From Nematostella vectensis (Eukaryota > Cnidaria > Anthozoa > Actiniaria > Edwardsiidae), in contig NC_064045.1 of assembly GCF_932526225.1 (NCBI RefSeq), positions 9,108,022 through 9,172,021 on the forward strand: a DNA stretch of 64,000 nucleotides, given 5' to 3'. Every line of letters begins with the position of its first letter. Positions within the stretch are counted from its first letter, which is position 1. Both the position numbers and the translations under genes were made by a program. Below the pieces are notes generated by a model. The model had not been told where the DNA came from. It made no database searches and saw nothing but the letters and a program-made list of their open reading frames with translations. This document shows positions 24,501 to 37,200 of the stretch, in pieces.

Positions 24501-27500
24501 AAGTCGCTTGATTGACCAATGTAAATGGTTACTTTGTGTGACATTTTAGTATAAGTACAAAAATGGTATTAATAATAATATTCAATGTTAAGAACTTACT
24601 CCAGGATTTTTCAATTTCATAACAACCTTCCACACCTGTAATTTAAATGTAAAAATGATGATGTCATTAATAAGTCTTTCTTCATCTCTCCAGGATGGCT
24701 ATGGCTGTGCCCCCAATATTTTCTTAATGTTTTTGTATTGTGCCCCCCCCCCCCCCCAATATTTTAAGGCCTGCTACGGAACTGCAATATTTCAAGGCCT
24801 GCTTCGGCACTGCAGATTGGTATAAGATAGGGGGTCTGGGTCACTGGGGAGGGACAAAGATGCTTGACCAAGGCACTAGATACCCTACCTCACTGAGTAT
24901 AGGGAGCTTCTGTTCTTCTGGAGGGTCACAAATGATAAGGTTCAGACCAAGGGAACGATACAGGTGATGCTAGAATATCACAAGTCAGAGATGAGAATAT
25001 GCTGTAGTCAAGGATGCAGTAAATGATAAGATAATTCATTTCCTTCTCTAATACCCTATAGTCTTCTTCTACGGGGAGATACTGTACCTTTGGAAAACCA
25101 GCTTCTTCACAATTCTTAATCAGATCTGTAAACAGTAGCGCCCTAAAAGCAAAATATGTGACTTAAAGGGATATTCTATTTACAGAAACCATATGTTGAT
25201 CTCTCTTACAAAACATACTGTAACATTGTTGAGTGAGGCAGAGCCGCAACCTCTTTGAACATTAATGCATAGGGCAAACACCTTATTTTTCATTTGCCAT
25301 CACAATTGCTAATGCAAACAAATGAACACGAAACAATCTAATTCCTGAAACCGCAAAATGGTACCCAGCCAAAATGCCTGTCTGTGCACAGTACCTTTGT
25401 GTGATGTACTCTGGCTTGAACGCGAGGATGATAGAGTTCAACAGCAGCGCACTAGGTAGGCAAACAAGGAAATGCAAAGCAAACAAGTGAATACAGGGCC
25501 ATGGTATAATTTGAGATAACTAGTTGCTGTTGCTATGTGCACAGAATAAGGTGCCATTGTTGGTTTCTGTAATAGTCTTGATGTCCTGGGTGAAGTTTAT
25601 CGTAACTTGCTGTGTTGTCTATCTGCTTTTCCTGTCGATATCATCAGAGTTGCTTTACGGTTTTGATAGTTAATACTGTTGTTGGTATGGTGGTTGATGT
25701 TATTGTATGATGGTTGCTTCTTTTGTCGTTGTTGTTAAGATTATTGTTCTTGTAATTGTGGTTGCTGATTCTTTTGTTGCCTATGCTCTTCTTTTATTGT
25801 TGTTGGGGTCTTTGTTGTTTTTGCTGTTATTTTTCCCTTTTGATATTGTTGCTGTTGCTGATACAATTTGTGTTGCTATTTTAGTGTACAGTAGTTGTCG
25901 TGTTGTTTTAATTATTGTTGTTTCGTTTTTGATCTTATGTTTTTTGGTGTTTTTTGTTATGGTGGTTTCATTGTTACTACGTTTGTCGATATTGTTGGTG
26001 TTTCTTTGCTGTTGTTGAGTTTTGATTTATTGTTGTGGTTTACCTGTTGCATTCCTCTTTACAGCGTTCCAAAATGTCTGTCAGAGTGCTCTGCATAATG
26101 CAAGTAAACAAACAATCATGAGTTTTAAGCAGATAGAGATGACACATTGAAAGAAGGGAACCTAACATTTAGCCCTAAAAATAACCAGGACTCATACTAC
26201 AACAGAATCTACAATTTAATACTTATCTAATACAGTTCAGGATGAGTGGCATGGTACATTCATGCTTTTCCAATTTAAACTTGGCATTATGGGAATAATG
26301 ATGTGACATGACGTGACAGGAAATGATGTGATGTGACAAGGAGGAAACGTGACATGATAAAAAGTGTGATGACATGTTGTAAGATAAAAAGACCTTATGC
26401 AACATGATGAGACCTAACACAACCTGCCTCATGTGCAGATCTTTCAGTGTCACTTGTTTCCTTTGTTATGTAGAGCAAAGGATACGAGCAACACAGAAAG
26501 CTCTGTGCCAGAGGGTAGGAGTGATGGCGTGACTTGGCGTGACTATACCTCTGGCGTGCCGTGTGCCACACATTGCAGAACCCAGTCTAGTGCAGGAGGG
26601 TACAGCTGGAGGTATTGATGCATCTCTGTGGTCAAATCAAAGTACACAAAAGTAAGGTCTAAAACTAATCAGCGTGCCATAGGGGCATTATCAGGTGGCT
26701 CTAGAAATGTTTGACACCCTGTAATCTAGAAACAACCTCGTCTCAATGGCCATCTAGTGAAAATTCTCCTGAAGACCCTGGGGACAAGGTTGGGCTTCTC
26801 TGAGGCCAGAGGTTGGCCAAGATTAGAGGGCATGCCAGAGTCGAGTTTGACATATCTCTACATCAAATCAAACACACAACTAAGACTACACAATTAAGCA
26901 TATGCACAATGAGTAAGTACGCAGCTGCTTTGTCTCCTATTATCTTTGTTTTACAAAGGAGTTCTTTTGTCTCTATTCTTCTCGTTCTTTGTGTCGAGGT
27001 GCGGATATTGTTCATTTGCCCAATCAAATTGCAGCTTGTAAGAGCTGCGTACTGACCCTGCACAATTGAGGTTATGCAAATCAAACACACAAGCATGGCT
27101 GCAACTTCATCCTAGGTTATGCAAAAAACATTTTATCATACATAAAAACAGAAGGTGAAATCTCTTGCAATATTGAGTATCTCGAAATAATCATGTAAAA
27201 AGATTTATATATTATTTCATACCAAATTTGATTTTTAAAAAAAATGTAAAAAAGCTTGCCCAAATCAGCTCATGGAAATGGATGCTTTCAAACACTAGGA
27301 CGGCAAAATGGTTGCTGACAGAGTTACTTTAACAACCAGCTCACCTAGACGCTGAACTGCGAGTGTGTTTTGTACAGTGTCACTCTGCAGCTGCTTATAA
27401 CATGTAATGAAGCTGTACAAGTTCTCAATCAAGTGCTCTTTTACATCTGGAGCAACAAGAATTCCGACCTGAAATGATACAACAACTCACTTTTGTCGCC

Positions 27501-30500
27501 TTAGTAAAGGTCTAGCCACTCCCTTTGAAATACATCTCAAATGCGTACTTATCAAGTGTAGGTACCCCTTGATCATCACTTTCATTATCATTGCCATCTT
27601 TTTACGTAGTCACCACAACTTTATACATCATCACCATTGTTATTGTTATCATGATCACATCATTACCATCACGATCATCATAATTATCATCAACATCATC
27701 GTCAACACCACCTTGATTACATCACAATAATCATCACAGATCATTAACAAAATAATAATCCCCATTATTACCATAATAGTCACCAAATGATCACATCATT
27801 ACCGTGACTATAATAAACACTGTCATCACCATCATTGTCATCTCCAAACTTACCATAATCGTTATTAAAGTCATTGACACCATCATAATAAGATTTACAC
27901 CCTGTAACTCACCCTGCAAATATAGCATCTGGCGTATATTGCCACCAGGGGGTCACCAACACCACGGAGCATTTTGGTCAGTCGAACAAGAGCTTGAGAA
28001 AACTCCCTATTCAACACAAAGCAGAGTACATCACTCTATAAAGTGTTAACACCAGGCTCACATATTTATACTCACAATATAACAGCTCAAAGAAGGCATG
28101 CATAAGATAAGAATTGTCACTGACTTTACCCTTGGGTGAGGAAGTTGTAGCACTTAAGAATTGCAATCTCAACATAGCTAATGATTTGTTAAGGAAATTT
28201 AACATAACCTTGATAAATCTGATGCTTATTCCCCTAAGTTTCACTACGTACCTAATGTACTCTCGCAATAGGCATGGGACTACTGAGCAACTGCTCTTCC
28301 CAAATAGTAAGCACATTTGACAAACAAATCCTAAGTTATTTTAACTAGTTACATGCGTTATTAGTAACATGTACAAACAGGGGTACTGTACATAGGTCCA
28401 GTGACCAAACAAAAAATTATTCTGCAATTCAATTTTACTGTATGATGCATATAAACTGCACTTTAAAATAGCTGTTCAGGATACAATCTGGGGACAAGTT
28501 CTCTGATAGAGGCGATCTTGTAGAACCAGTTTCGACATGTCTCCTTTGCTGATTGTGGCACTTGGTCAGGGGTGAACTTTTCTAAGAACAATAACATAGT
28601 GAATTTGCTATGTATGATCTTTTCTGGTACATGGTCATGGGCCAACCAAGAGAATTTCTGATTGCTTAAAGGCAATAAATACAGTGTATAATACATTTAG
28701 GAATAAATGATAGTGGCTGCAGTATAAATGTGGTATAAAATACAGCTTACCTGGTAGCATCACTGGTACAGAACTACCGGGTGTGAACATACTGGACTTT
28801 CTATGAAGTCGCTCATACACTAGTCGTCCTGCAAAACACAAAAACAATAACACATAAGGATCTAACAAAATGGTATTTATAGGGAGTAACACAAAGTTGG
28901 AGCTGTTCACTGTTGTTCATCTTACCACTTGTTGTCTTTATTTTTAAGAATATTATCATTAGTAAGTTCAAGTTGGAGAAAGCCTGAATATAAAAAAAGG
29001 TTAAATTATTTAAATTATTCACTTACCAAATGTGTCCAGAATGTCTGTAACGAGAACAAATTTGCTAGGATAAAACTGGATAACAGAAGTATCTGCCAGC
29101 AGTTTTGCACACTGAAAGATGATAGATGAGACAATTAGGAGTAAAATGATAATAGAGCAATACAGGGGAAGGACGGTGGATGGTACACTCAGGGGAGGGG
29201 GGTGGGGGTGGACAGGGGATAACACAGCCCAAAATGTTATTCCTAAAAAATACCTTAAAAATGCTTAGCCTGCATAGCTGCACTAAAGAGGAGGGGGGAA
29301 GCGCCCGTGGGTGAGAGAAAACTTCGGCCAGGAGAGACCGGGGGAAAGTCTTCCCTGGCTGCAGACTATGTTTTTTTTCTTTTGTCCCCAGACCCCTTAC
29401 CCCTCCCCTTTAGTGCAGTTACACAGGCTAAAAATGCCATACCCTGAATTTAAAAAAAAAAAAAAGATTTTTTAAACACTTGCCAAGATAACCAATTCCA
29501 CAATGGTGTGGATTGCACACAATCATAAATGAATATAAATGTGTTCCAAACACACCATCGTTTTGCTTCACTTCTTTTAACCAGGGGTAAAATGCGGAGC
29601 CCTTCAAATCCCCCAACCCTGTCATGCCAATATCAGAGTACCTCTCCCATTGGGCAGTACAACACTTACTTGGATTGCTATCTTTAAAGCTTTCACCCTT
29701 TGGTCACTTTCCCAAGCAGATATCAGTGCCTAAGTAACAACAAAGGCACAACACAAGTCAGAGAGAAACTTTGGCAAATGGCGACATTCACAGGTACAGT
29801 ATAGGTTCTGCTGTTTTGGCACGCCTTATCGTTGTTGGTATCAAGACGTTAAAACAGGTAAAATGAAAACTTATGACCAGCTCTTGATTTAGCAGCAGTG
29901 CCTTCACTGAATTTGATAAAATTGAGAAACATTTTTGTCAAGTGTCTAGCAACCTTGAGACTAGTAAATAAAAATATCAGTGTACCAAGCATTATACATC
30001 ACCTGATTTAGCTCTTCAATCCTTTTAACATAGTCTTGCTGGCTAAGGTTTAACATTTCCTTCACAGAACCCTTTAAAATATAAATTCAATTAGATTTTG
30101 AAAGTTATTTCATGCCCCAATGCAAACATTACCAATTTTGCTGGACAAGAATTACTGGCAGAATGCTGGACTAGAGCTGGGCCAAAGTGCAAACAGCCCA
30201 ATACTGCACAGATTTCCCACACAGTTTCCTTTGACTAATTATAATGCTGGCAGTATTTAAACTTATTTAAACTTCTGTTAACTTCATTAACAGAAGGTCT
30301 ATTTCCATAGATACAACCACATACCTAAAGCAAGTTAAAAGGAAAGCAAAAAAAAAATGCACCTCTTCGAAGTCATCAAGCTGTTCAAGTCTATGCTTTA
30401 CTTTATCCACAACTGTAGTTTGTTGCTTGATAACAACTGAAACAACAAGGGTATTAACATTACTTAAATGCTCATATGGGAACAGTATACACAATTTACA

Positions 30501-33500
30501 ACATTATAGATTATAAATGGCATCACTCACTTTTATCCTTGTCAGATGATGACAGGAAACTCTGAAATATGTTAAAAAACATTAATCATTCATTAATAAG
30601 CAATTTTTAAATTTTGTCTCCCTAAATGCAAGCCTGACTAGCAAACAATAATATCAATAGTTAAAGTCTATAGAGTTTGATAGAATTATTGGAAAAATGC
30701 AAAACTCTGTTATCAAAGGATTCTAATAGACATGGAAATTCAAAAAAAATATTATATTGATGTGATGAATAGAGTATTTTTCCTAATTTTTTTCTTATCT
30801 AGCAAAAAAAAAAAAAATGAAGAAAAAATAACAACACTGCAATAAAGCTTATCAAGACAAAGTTCTAGGGAAGAAAAAGTTTTTTTTTACTTTAATAAGG
30901 GCATAGAAATATAAGTTATAGAAAATTTATTGTAGAAATTTGTATGTCTTTAGAATTATTTAAACTCAAGTTTACTCAAATAAGTTTCAAGTGCCTTTAC
31001 TGACAAAGGTATGAAAACTTAACTGAGAAACTTGTGCAGTGATTTATCTTTGTAATACTGTAGTTCTAGTAGGGTTTATATATTGAATAACCACTTACTG
31101 TGGTAATGGAGAGTTTCTCTGATGTGGTATATTTTGCCAGGATACCTGTCTTTTTACTGGACCATGGCTCAAACGTGTCATCATCACCAGAATCAACTGC
31201 ATCTCTCATACCACTCAAGGAGTCATCCTAAAGAGGCAGAGTAGTGAGCAACTACTGCAGGGATTCCAAAACCTGGTGGTACCTGAAGAGTTTTTTTTTA
31301 TATATCACTCCTCTTCAGGTAACCACTTTTGTAGGAGGTTTCTCACCACCATCACCATCACCGTCACTCTCACCATCACCATCATCACCATCATCATCAC
31401 CACCATCAACATCACCATCATCATTCTCACCATCTCCATCACCATCACCACCATCATCCTCACCATCACAATCACCATCATCATCACCATCTCCATCATC
31501 AGCAACACCCTTATCCTTGCCATGACTAATACAATTCTCCTCTCTAACACTGTCATTATCATCATCGCCATCATCACCACTACCATCATCCTCACCATCA
31601 CCATCATCATCACTCTCACCATCACCATCACCACCCTCACCATCACCATCATCACTGTCATCACCACTCTCACCATCACCATCACCATCATCATTACCAG
31701 TACCACCACCATCAACATCACTATCACCATGACCATCACCATACCACCACAATCACCATCATCCTCACCATCTCCATCATCATCAACACCATTATCCTTG
31801 CCATGACTAATACAATTCTCCCCTCTAACACTGTCATTATCATCATTGCAATTGTCACCACTACCATTATCCTTACGATCACCATCATCAGCTACCCATT
31901 ATCCTTGCCACGACTAATACCATTATCCTCTCTAACACTGCCATTATCATCTTCGCCATCATTACCACTACCATTATCTTCACCATCTTCATCATCAGCA
32001 ACACCATTATCCTTGCCATGACTAATACCATTCTCCTCTCTAACACTGTCATTATCATCATCGCCATTATCTCCACCTTCAACAACACCATCATCATCAC
32101 CATCACCACCATTACCATCACCATCATCCTCACCATCTTCATCCTCAGCAACACCATTATCCTTGCCATGACTAATATCATTCTACTCTTTAACACTGTC
32201 ATTATCATCATCGCCATCATCTTCACCATCAATATCATTACTGTCATAATCATCATCGCTATTATCTTCACCATCAACACCATCATCATCATCACCGAGT
32301 TCCTTCTCCAAGCAGGGTAAACCATCAGTATTTACAGTAACAAGCTGTTACCCTTTCTCTGACAGTTGGAACCACAACGGAGCTGGGTGTTTTTCTTGTT
32401 GCAGCCTCCTCAGCAACAAACATGGAGAGAGGGTCAAGCCCGTCAAAATTGTCACCCTTACTGGTCACAGTTAGAGGATCATCTTTAGGGGCAGCGGCAG
32501 GTTTGGGTGCTTTGGAACTTTTGTCAACAGTCTGGCATAAAAAAAGGAATAGAATATTAAATAGGAGGACTTATTGGAGAGGAGGTCTTCCAGAGAGGGG
32601 ACCTAGTGCCCTTAAAATTTTTTTTTCCAATTTTCGGTACTAGGTATTTTGGCCACTACTGAAGTCTCAGATGCTATAAATTTGTGTATATTCTGCTTTT
32701 CTCTACATTAACATTTGGTGTCCTTCTTATGTTTAGACCAAGCAAGAATCATGTAATCTTGGGAACACTAATATTTTTTCTGCTTCTAAGAAGAAGGGGG
32801 TGTTAAGAAGGGAGAAGGGAGCTTGTCTGAACAATTTTGACTTAATAGAGCTTTAATGGTATACCACATGCAATAACCAAATTTATTATAGGGTTATGGT
32901 CCTAGGCATGCTCTCATTGGTTGATTTTCAGGGCGTATCTCTCAAAGCGTTCATGGTATATATTGATTTGTACGATACAAGTATAAAAGAGAAAGTTTGC
33001 CTTTCAAACACTTAAAATATTCTGTAAAAGATGGATATTAAAACCCATATTATATCTATGGACAAAACGGCTATGGTTATGGACAAACTGTTTTTGCAAT
33101 TGACAAACCGGTTTATGGAGGAAACGACTAGCTACCATATATTCTACTTCACTTACAAGGACTTTTCCAACTCTCAATGGATGATCGCTTACAGGCTGCT
33201 GGCTACAGTAATGCTTTTCTTGCTCATAATGCCTTGTTCTGGCAACCCTAAAATAAAAACAAGCAAAGAAATAAAAGTTATTTAGAACATGGCCAACCTT
33301 CTTGACATTGATTCACATATTTTTTTGAAAAGCAAGGATGATTAGAGTTTTTCCGCTCTTAATAAAGGAGTGCCCTAAGTTCCACTATGGGCTAGGAGCT
33401 ACCTAAGAGGAAATTGTCTGCTTTATGGGTAAACCCCCCCCCCCCCCCCCCCCGCTCAAAATCCTGGCTCCTTGCTGAAGGGAAAGATATATACAATCTT

Positions 33501-34023
33501 CATCATCATCACCAACTAGATGATACAATCTACTTAAGATGTAAGCAACAATAAAAACCCAGTCAATGGTAATATGCTACGCTATGCATTCACAGACCCT
33601 ATGTAAGCAAACCGTACAGTAGGTAATAAAGTATAGACATTGCAAAAGCTGCCTCCTCAGGATACCAACTGATGTTCAGATGTCAGCATGATAGAGTCAG
33701 ACATATTATGGTGAGTTCAGTGAAAATTAGTCTTGACGAAGAACCAAAAACGAACACAAAACGAGCTATCAATAGCTTGTCATTGGTGAGTTAGAGTTAG
33801 ATGTTTTGGAACTTCCTTTAAGTAAACTGCCGTGGCTTATCGTCTCTGCAAACTTCCAATCTTCAAACGATCTCTTCATTCAAACCCGACACAACTTTTA
33901 CCAACTGATACTTTTTTCAGTGTAGTATTTTTTCGTGGTGTTTGGGCTAGAGCGCAATACATAAATTCTAATAGAAAGAACTATTTCCATTGGTGACAGC
34001 ACTTACCATTCCTGAGCCGCCAT
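15538..34023 (-). CDS. VPS35L: VPS35L, Retriever complex subunit, complete 36-exon gene
   Basis: VPS35L (formerly C16orf62) is the scaffold of Retriever, which with VPS26C and VPS29 recycles cargo such as integrins from endosomes together with the CCC complex and SNX17. Exons: 34007-34023, 33157-33247, 32352-32531, 31099-31227, 30531-30561, 30363-30436, 30003-30071, 29670-29729, 29027-29111, 28751-28828, 28485-28581, 28130-28177, 27913-28006, 27345-27468, 26549-26625, 26044-26090, 25395-25451, 25088-25142, 24889-24969, 24600-24635, 24149-24241, 23451-23531, 23002-23064, 22304-22389, 21202-21282, 20539-20602, 20156-20254, 19867-19944, 19549-19663, 18996-19052, 18586-18668, 18050-18187, 17374-17401, 16856-16974, 16189-16335, 15538-15633. 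All phases close to about 985 codons; the human protein is about 960. Diagnostic stretches: [77 protein letters not shown] and the C-terminus MPLQTRT. Start MAAQEW lies 266 bp from the RRS1 ATG. Edges of exons 22 and 24 are tandemly duplicated in the introns. Confidence 0.95.
16590..16740. mobile_element. Short MITE-like element in the last VPS35L introns, copy 1
   Basis: The left end GGCGTAGCCAGG (16592) is inverted at the right end as CCTGGCTACGCCC (16727-16739). The middle contains TAATGTCTCATACATTTACA, and the element is about 150 bp. A related copy lies at 23955-24115. It falls in the VPS35L intron between exons 16856-16974 and 16189-16335. No coding content. Confidence 0.7.
22361..22665. 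repeat. Tandem copies of the acceptor edge of VPS35L exon 24
   Basis: The 5' edge of exon 22304-22389 (about 30 coding bases, plus-strand form CATGTCCAAGAATGGAAGGA) with its CTAG acceptor and about 20 bp of intron is repeated five more times upstream. The unit is about 50 bp and every copy keeps a CCTAG (acceptor AG on the minus strand). Substitutions and one 7-bp deletion separate the copies. Only the innermost copy continues into the full exon. Confidence 0.88.
23355..23465. repeat. Tandem copies of the donor edge of VPS35L exon 22
   Basis: The last roughly 25 bases of exon 23451-23531 (plus-strand form GAACTGCTCAAATGCC) plus donor and about 18 intron bases recur twice more at lower coordinates, with a spacing of about 40-45 bp. 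One degraded copy reads AACTGCTCGAATGC (near 23418) and one reads AACTGCTCAAATGCC (near 23375). Only the outermost copy retains an ideal GTAAGC donor joined to the complete exon. Confidence 0.72.
23955..24115. mobile_element. Short MITE-like element, copy 2 of the 16590-16740 family
   Basis: It shares the internal block GTCTCATACATTTACTGTAT and the left block GGATTTTTAACAGRAGGGGG with the copy at 16590-16740. A run of G near 24067-24088 replaces part of the right half, and the inverted terminus is degraded (CTGACTACACCCC). It lies in the VPS35L intron between exons 24149-24241 and 23451-23531. Confidence 0.6.
27560..27900. repeat. ATC/CAT-rich simple repeat in VPS35L intron 13
   Basis: The stretch is an imperfect trinucleotide-like repeat of CAT, ATC and ATT words (for example ATCACCATTGTTATTGTTAT), ending just before VPS35L exon 27913-28006. 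It has no periodic reading frame typical of a gene and lies wholly in the intron between exons 27913-28006 and 27345-27468. Confidence 0.75.
31335..32305. repeat. CAT/ATC trinucleotide array with higher-order repeat in VPS35L intron 3
   Basis: Nearly 1 kb of ATC/CAC/CAT triplets is punctuated by a recurring less-repetitive block containing CCATTATCCTTGCCATGACT (near 31507, 31793, 31899, 32002 and 32155). The higher-order spacing varies from about 100 to 290 bp. The array gives overlapping open frames on both strands (poly-Ile/Thr and Met/Val-rich) that are artefacts. It is wholly intronic, between exons 32352-32531 and 31099-31227. Confidence 0.93.
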
Positions 34024-34289
34024 TTTGTAGACAATATGTCAGGCCTTCTCGATCAACACAGGTAGCCCGTGAAAATATCGTATGACCGCTTTCAGCAGAT
34101 ATTTTTAATCTCCTTTCTTTCAATTTTTTTTTACAAGAAATTCAATTTGTAGAAGCAGTTTCGACCAAATTCATAAGATAACTAAAATGATAAATAAGGT
34201 TTACGACCGGAATCCCCCCACCCCCCTTTGGGTTGAATTCTTTTCGATCCCAGGCCCCCGTATCGTGGAGCAAGTGTTTTATTTCCAAA
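34024..34289. promoter_or_regulatory. Candidate bidirectional promoter of VPS35L and RRS1
   Basis: Only 266 bp lie between the VPS35L ATG (34023, minus) and the RRS1 ATG (34290, plus). Both start codons are set in the same word on their own strand, AAAATGGCGG, as in genes with short ATG-proximal 5' leaders. No TATA box at a convincing distance is evident. A C-rich stretch is present near 34212-34228. Assignment as a shared promoter rests on the head-to-head geometry alone. Confidence 0.6.
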
Positions 34290-37200
34290 ATGGCGGATGG
34301 CGTAGTTGATGTGGACGCAGTTTTAAAAGAAGCGAAATCTCGCTTTAAGTCAACTGAAGTTGCAAAAAGCGTTGATCCAGAAGTAGATGTTGGTAATCTT
34401 CTTCTCTGTGATCAACAACCTGTTGATTCGATTGAATTCAGGTCAGCCAAAGATGTGTTTATATGTTTTGTATGCACGTGGTTTTAAGTTTAATTACTTG
34501 TTTGTGTGAAATTGGATTACTATTTTTGCAGTTATTTTACGTCGTTGCTAGATAATCTCCCATAATCTATGAATCTACACGGTGATGTGTTTTCGTACTC
34601 TAGAAAAAAGAAAGAGGATTTTCTGAAGAATCTAGCACGTGAAAACACACAGCTACTTTTCAACGAGATTTGGAAACTTCCTACCGAAAGGTTCGAGGGA
34701 GTGATACTCGCTCAGGTGAGATCATCGAAAGAATTTTGAAAAATGTTAAATGTTTATGAACAACGAGTAATGTCATGCACTTATCATCAGCTTGCTGGGC
34801 CAGGCACGTTTATCATATGGAAAAATTATAATGTTTGAAGATTCCTTAAGGTAATTCCCTTGAAATAGTTCTACAACCCAGAATTTTTTAAAACTTGGCA
34901 TAAACAATATTGAAGTTAAGGGCTTTCAAAAAATGTAATAAAAAAATGGGGTTACCGACCTCGTTTTCACAACAGAAGGGCGAAGAGTTGACGCGTTTTT
35001 ACTGATTGCGCAAGAAAAAATCCCAACTCTTGGTTTTCAAAAAGAGTGCCTATAGTAATTAAGTTCTGTTTGTCGAGCTGCCAAAATCCGATATCTTAAA
35101 CAATAACCCGTAGTCAGGAAGTAGCTAATGTTCAAAACAAATCACATTTTAAGAGATCGCACTAAAAGACATTGTATTCGCCACTATTCATACGGTAAAA
35201 GCGCAATGTGGAAGTATTTTTATAGCTTTTAAGAGAAATAACAAAACTTCTACAACCCAACTTTTTTTCTTCTTTCAGTATATCATTTTTCCGTATATAT
35301 TTAACTATTTGAGCAAATAAAAAATAGGGGTAACGGACTTCGTTTTTCTGTCAAAGCGATTTTAAGTAAAAAACGCGCGCCTTTTGCTGTGTTTTCTTGT
35401 ACAACTGTGGCGCGCGCGTGCACTTAATACCGAAAAAATTTGAACAGCGCGCGTCACTATGCGCAGAAGGGGTGTGCAGTGCAATTCAAGGGAATTACCT
35501 TAATAAGAAATTATTTTTTTTGCCCCCTATGTGGGGATGCGCATGCACCACCCTGTGTACCCCCTTTTGGGGGTCGACCCTGGGACACCCCTGAGAAACC
35601 AAAAGGACATAACACGTTTTTATTTTTGAGAAAGTTTCCCGCAAAATCTAAAAATCTTTGGGGCACACACCCCCAGTTACCCATCCCCTGCTATGTCCAT
35701 TATCCAGATTGATATAAGTTTCTCTTATTTTCGTGACAATAAGTATCAAACATATAAATGTAAGACAAACTTATATGCTCTGAACGCATAAATTTTAGGA
35801 AGAGACAATGCCACAAACAGGTACATTTATATGGCTATGATTTTAAAATGCTGTGATAATGTTTTGTGTTGCAGTTGCCAGCACCGACAACAGTTATACC
35901 CAGGGAGAAACCAGTAAGCTACACAGAATCTCATTTGCACATATATAGTGCCTGCTTTTTTACCCTGGTTTGATGCTTAATCTACATATGATTCTACACT
36001 CTGGTTTTGTGTGTAGAAGTACCTCTATATACACTGTTTGACTTATTTCATTGAAACTTGTTTTTCACAGGTTCCTAAGCCTAAGCCACTTACAAGATGG
36101 GAGGAGTATGCAAAACTAAAGGTACTAAAAGGTTATTTAGCACCAAGCTACATATACCATGTACAATAAGTGGAAAGGAGAAAACAATCATGTAGTTGGA
36201 ATGTTGTAATTCTTTGGATGACAGACCCTCGGCTTTTGTCAGCAAAATAACAACAAAAAGCAACTTATTCAATACTTATGGATCAGCCACAAAGTTTCTA
36301 TATCAGAGATGGGCTTATTTTTGTGGAAAGATTTTATTTTTCTTCACTCATAAGTCACTCTCTGGCCACAAGATGTGGAGATTCTTAAAAAAGAAATACA
36401 ACATGTTTTACGCAATGGATGGGGGCACCTCTTTCTTATGCACCTTACAAAACTGCTGTACGTCTGTTTATCATCAGAATACTGTGCATATTAATGTCAA
36501 CAAAATCATCACCATCATTGATCAACATCACTCCATGTTCTTTCTTACTTAATCAGCTTGAACTCTCTCAAGCAAAGCATCAAACTCTCATAAACAATGA
36601 CATCCTGACATTTTTGTAATTCTCTTACCAGGGGATAAAGAAAAAGAAGAGGGAAAGGAAAGTATGGGATGAAGAAAAACAGGTTTGTCAGCGTCTTCAC
36701 TTAACCTTTCCCATTTTTGTTATCTGTGCTCACAAGAATCAATCGTTTTTATCCCTTTTCTCATCTTCTTAGTTGCAATTTCCCTTTAATTTGAAATATT
36801 AATTATATTTTTTAACACTGTCTTTCTCCTCCTTGGATCATTTTTCATATTTGCATGCAACAAACTGAAAAAATCACTCAAAATCAGCACATCTAGTTGA
36901 TATTTCTGCATTTTGTTAAAGTCCGCTTATGACCAGATTTAGACCTGTATTTTCAAGCTTCTATTAACTTCGAGTCCTTCCTACATCTTCAATGTATACT
37001 TCAAGTGCATAATCTATTTAATTAGTGAATTTGGGCGTGTGAATTATGGCATTTAAAACATCGTTTTTACGTCCGCCATTGTTTTGGTGTGATCTCTCTT
37101 GAGCCCGCGAAAAGGATGCGGTTTCTCACCTCCTACGTCACATACTCAATACGCTTCGCGAGCTCAGATGCCGCTTCTAGTTGAAAATACTCAAGAATTT

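Noticed and set aside
25707-26098. Hydrophobic plus-strand frame of about 100 codons resembling membrane segments
   Set aside because: It is a T/G-rich TTGTTG simple-repeat stretch in a VPS35L intron; the hydrophobicity is a composition effect.
31276-32325. Overlapping frames on both strands rich in Ile/Thr, Met/Val or Gly/Asp
   Set aside because: They come from ATC/CAT triplet repeats inside a VPS35L intron.
32353-34023. Shorter 5' model for VPS35L without the 17-base first exon
   Set aside because: The 17-base exon joins in phase to the next exon, has a good GTAAGT donor, and gives an N-terminus ([16 protein letters not shown]) similar in pattern to the family.
34233-34289. Upstream in-frame ATG for RRS1 at 34233
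   Set aside because: The next in-frame ATG at 34290 (MADGVVD) mirrors the VPS35L start context and fits the family length. The upstream extension (MNSFRSQAPVSW) has no conserved character.
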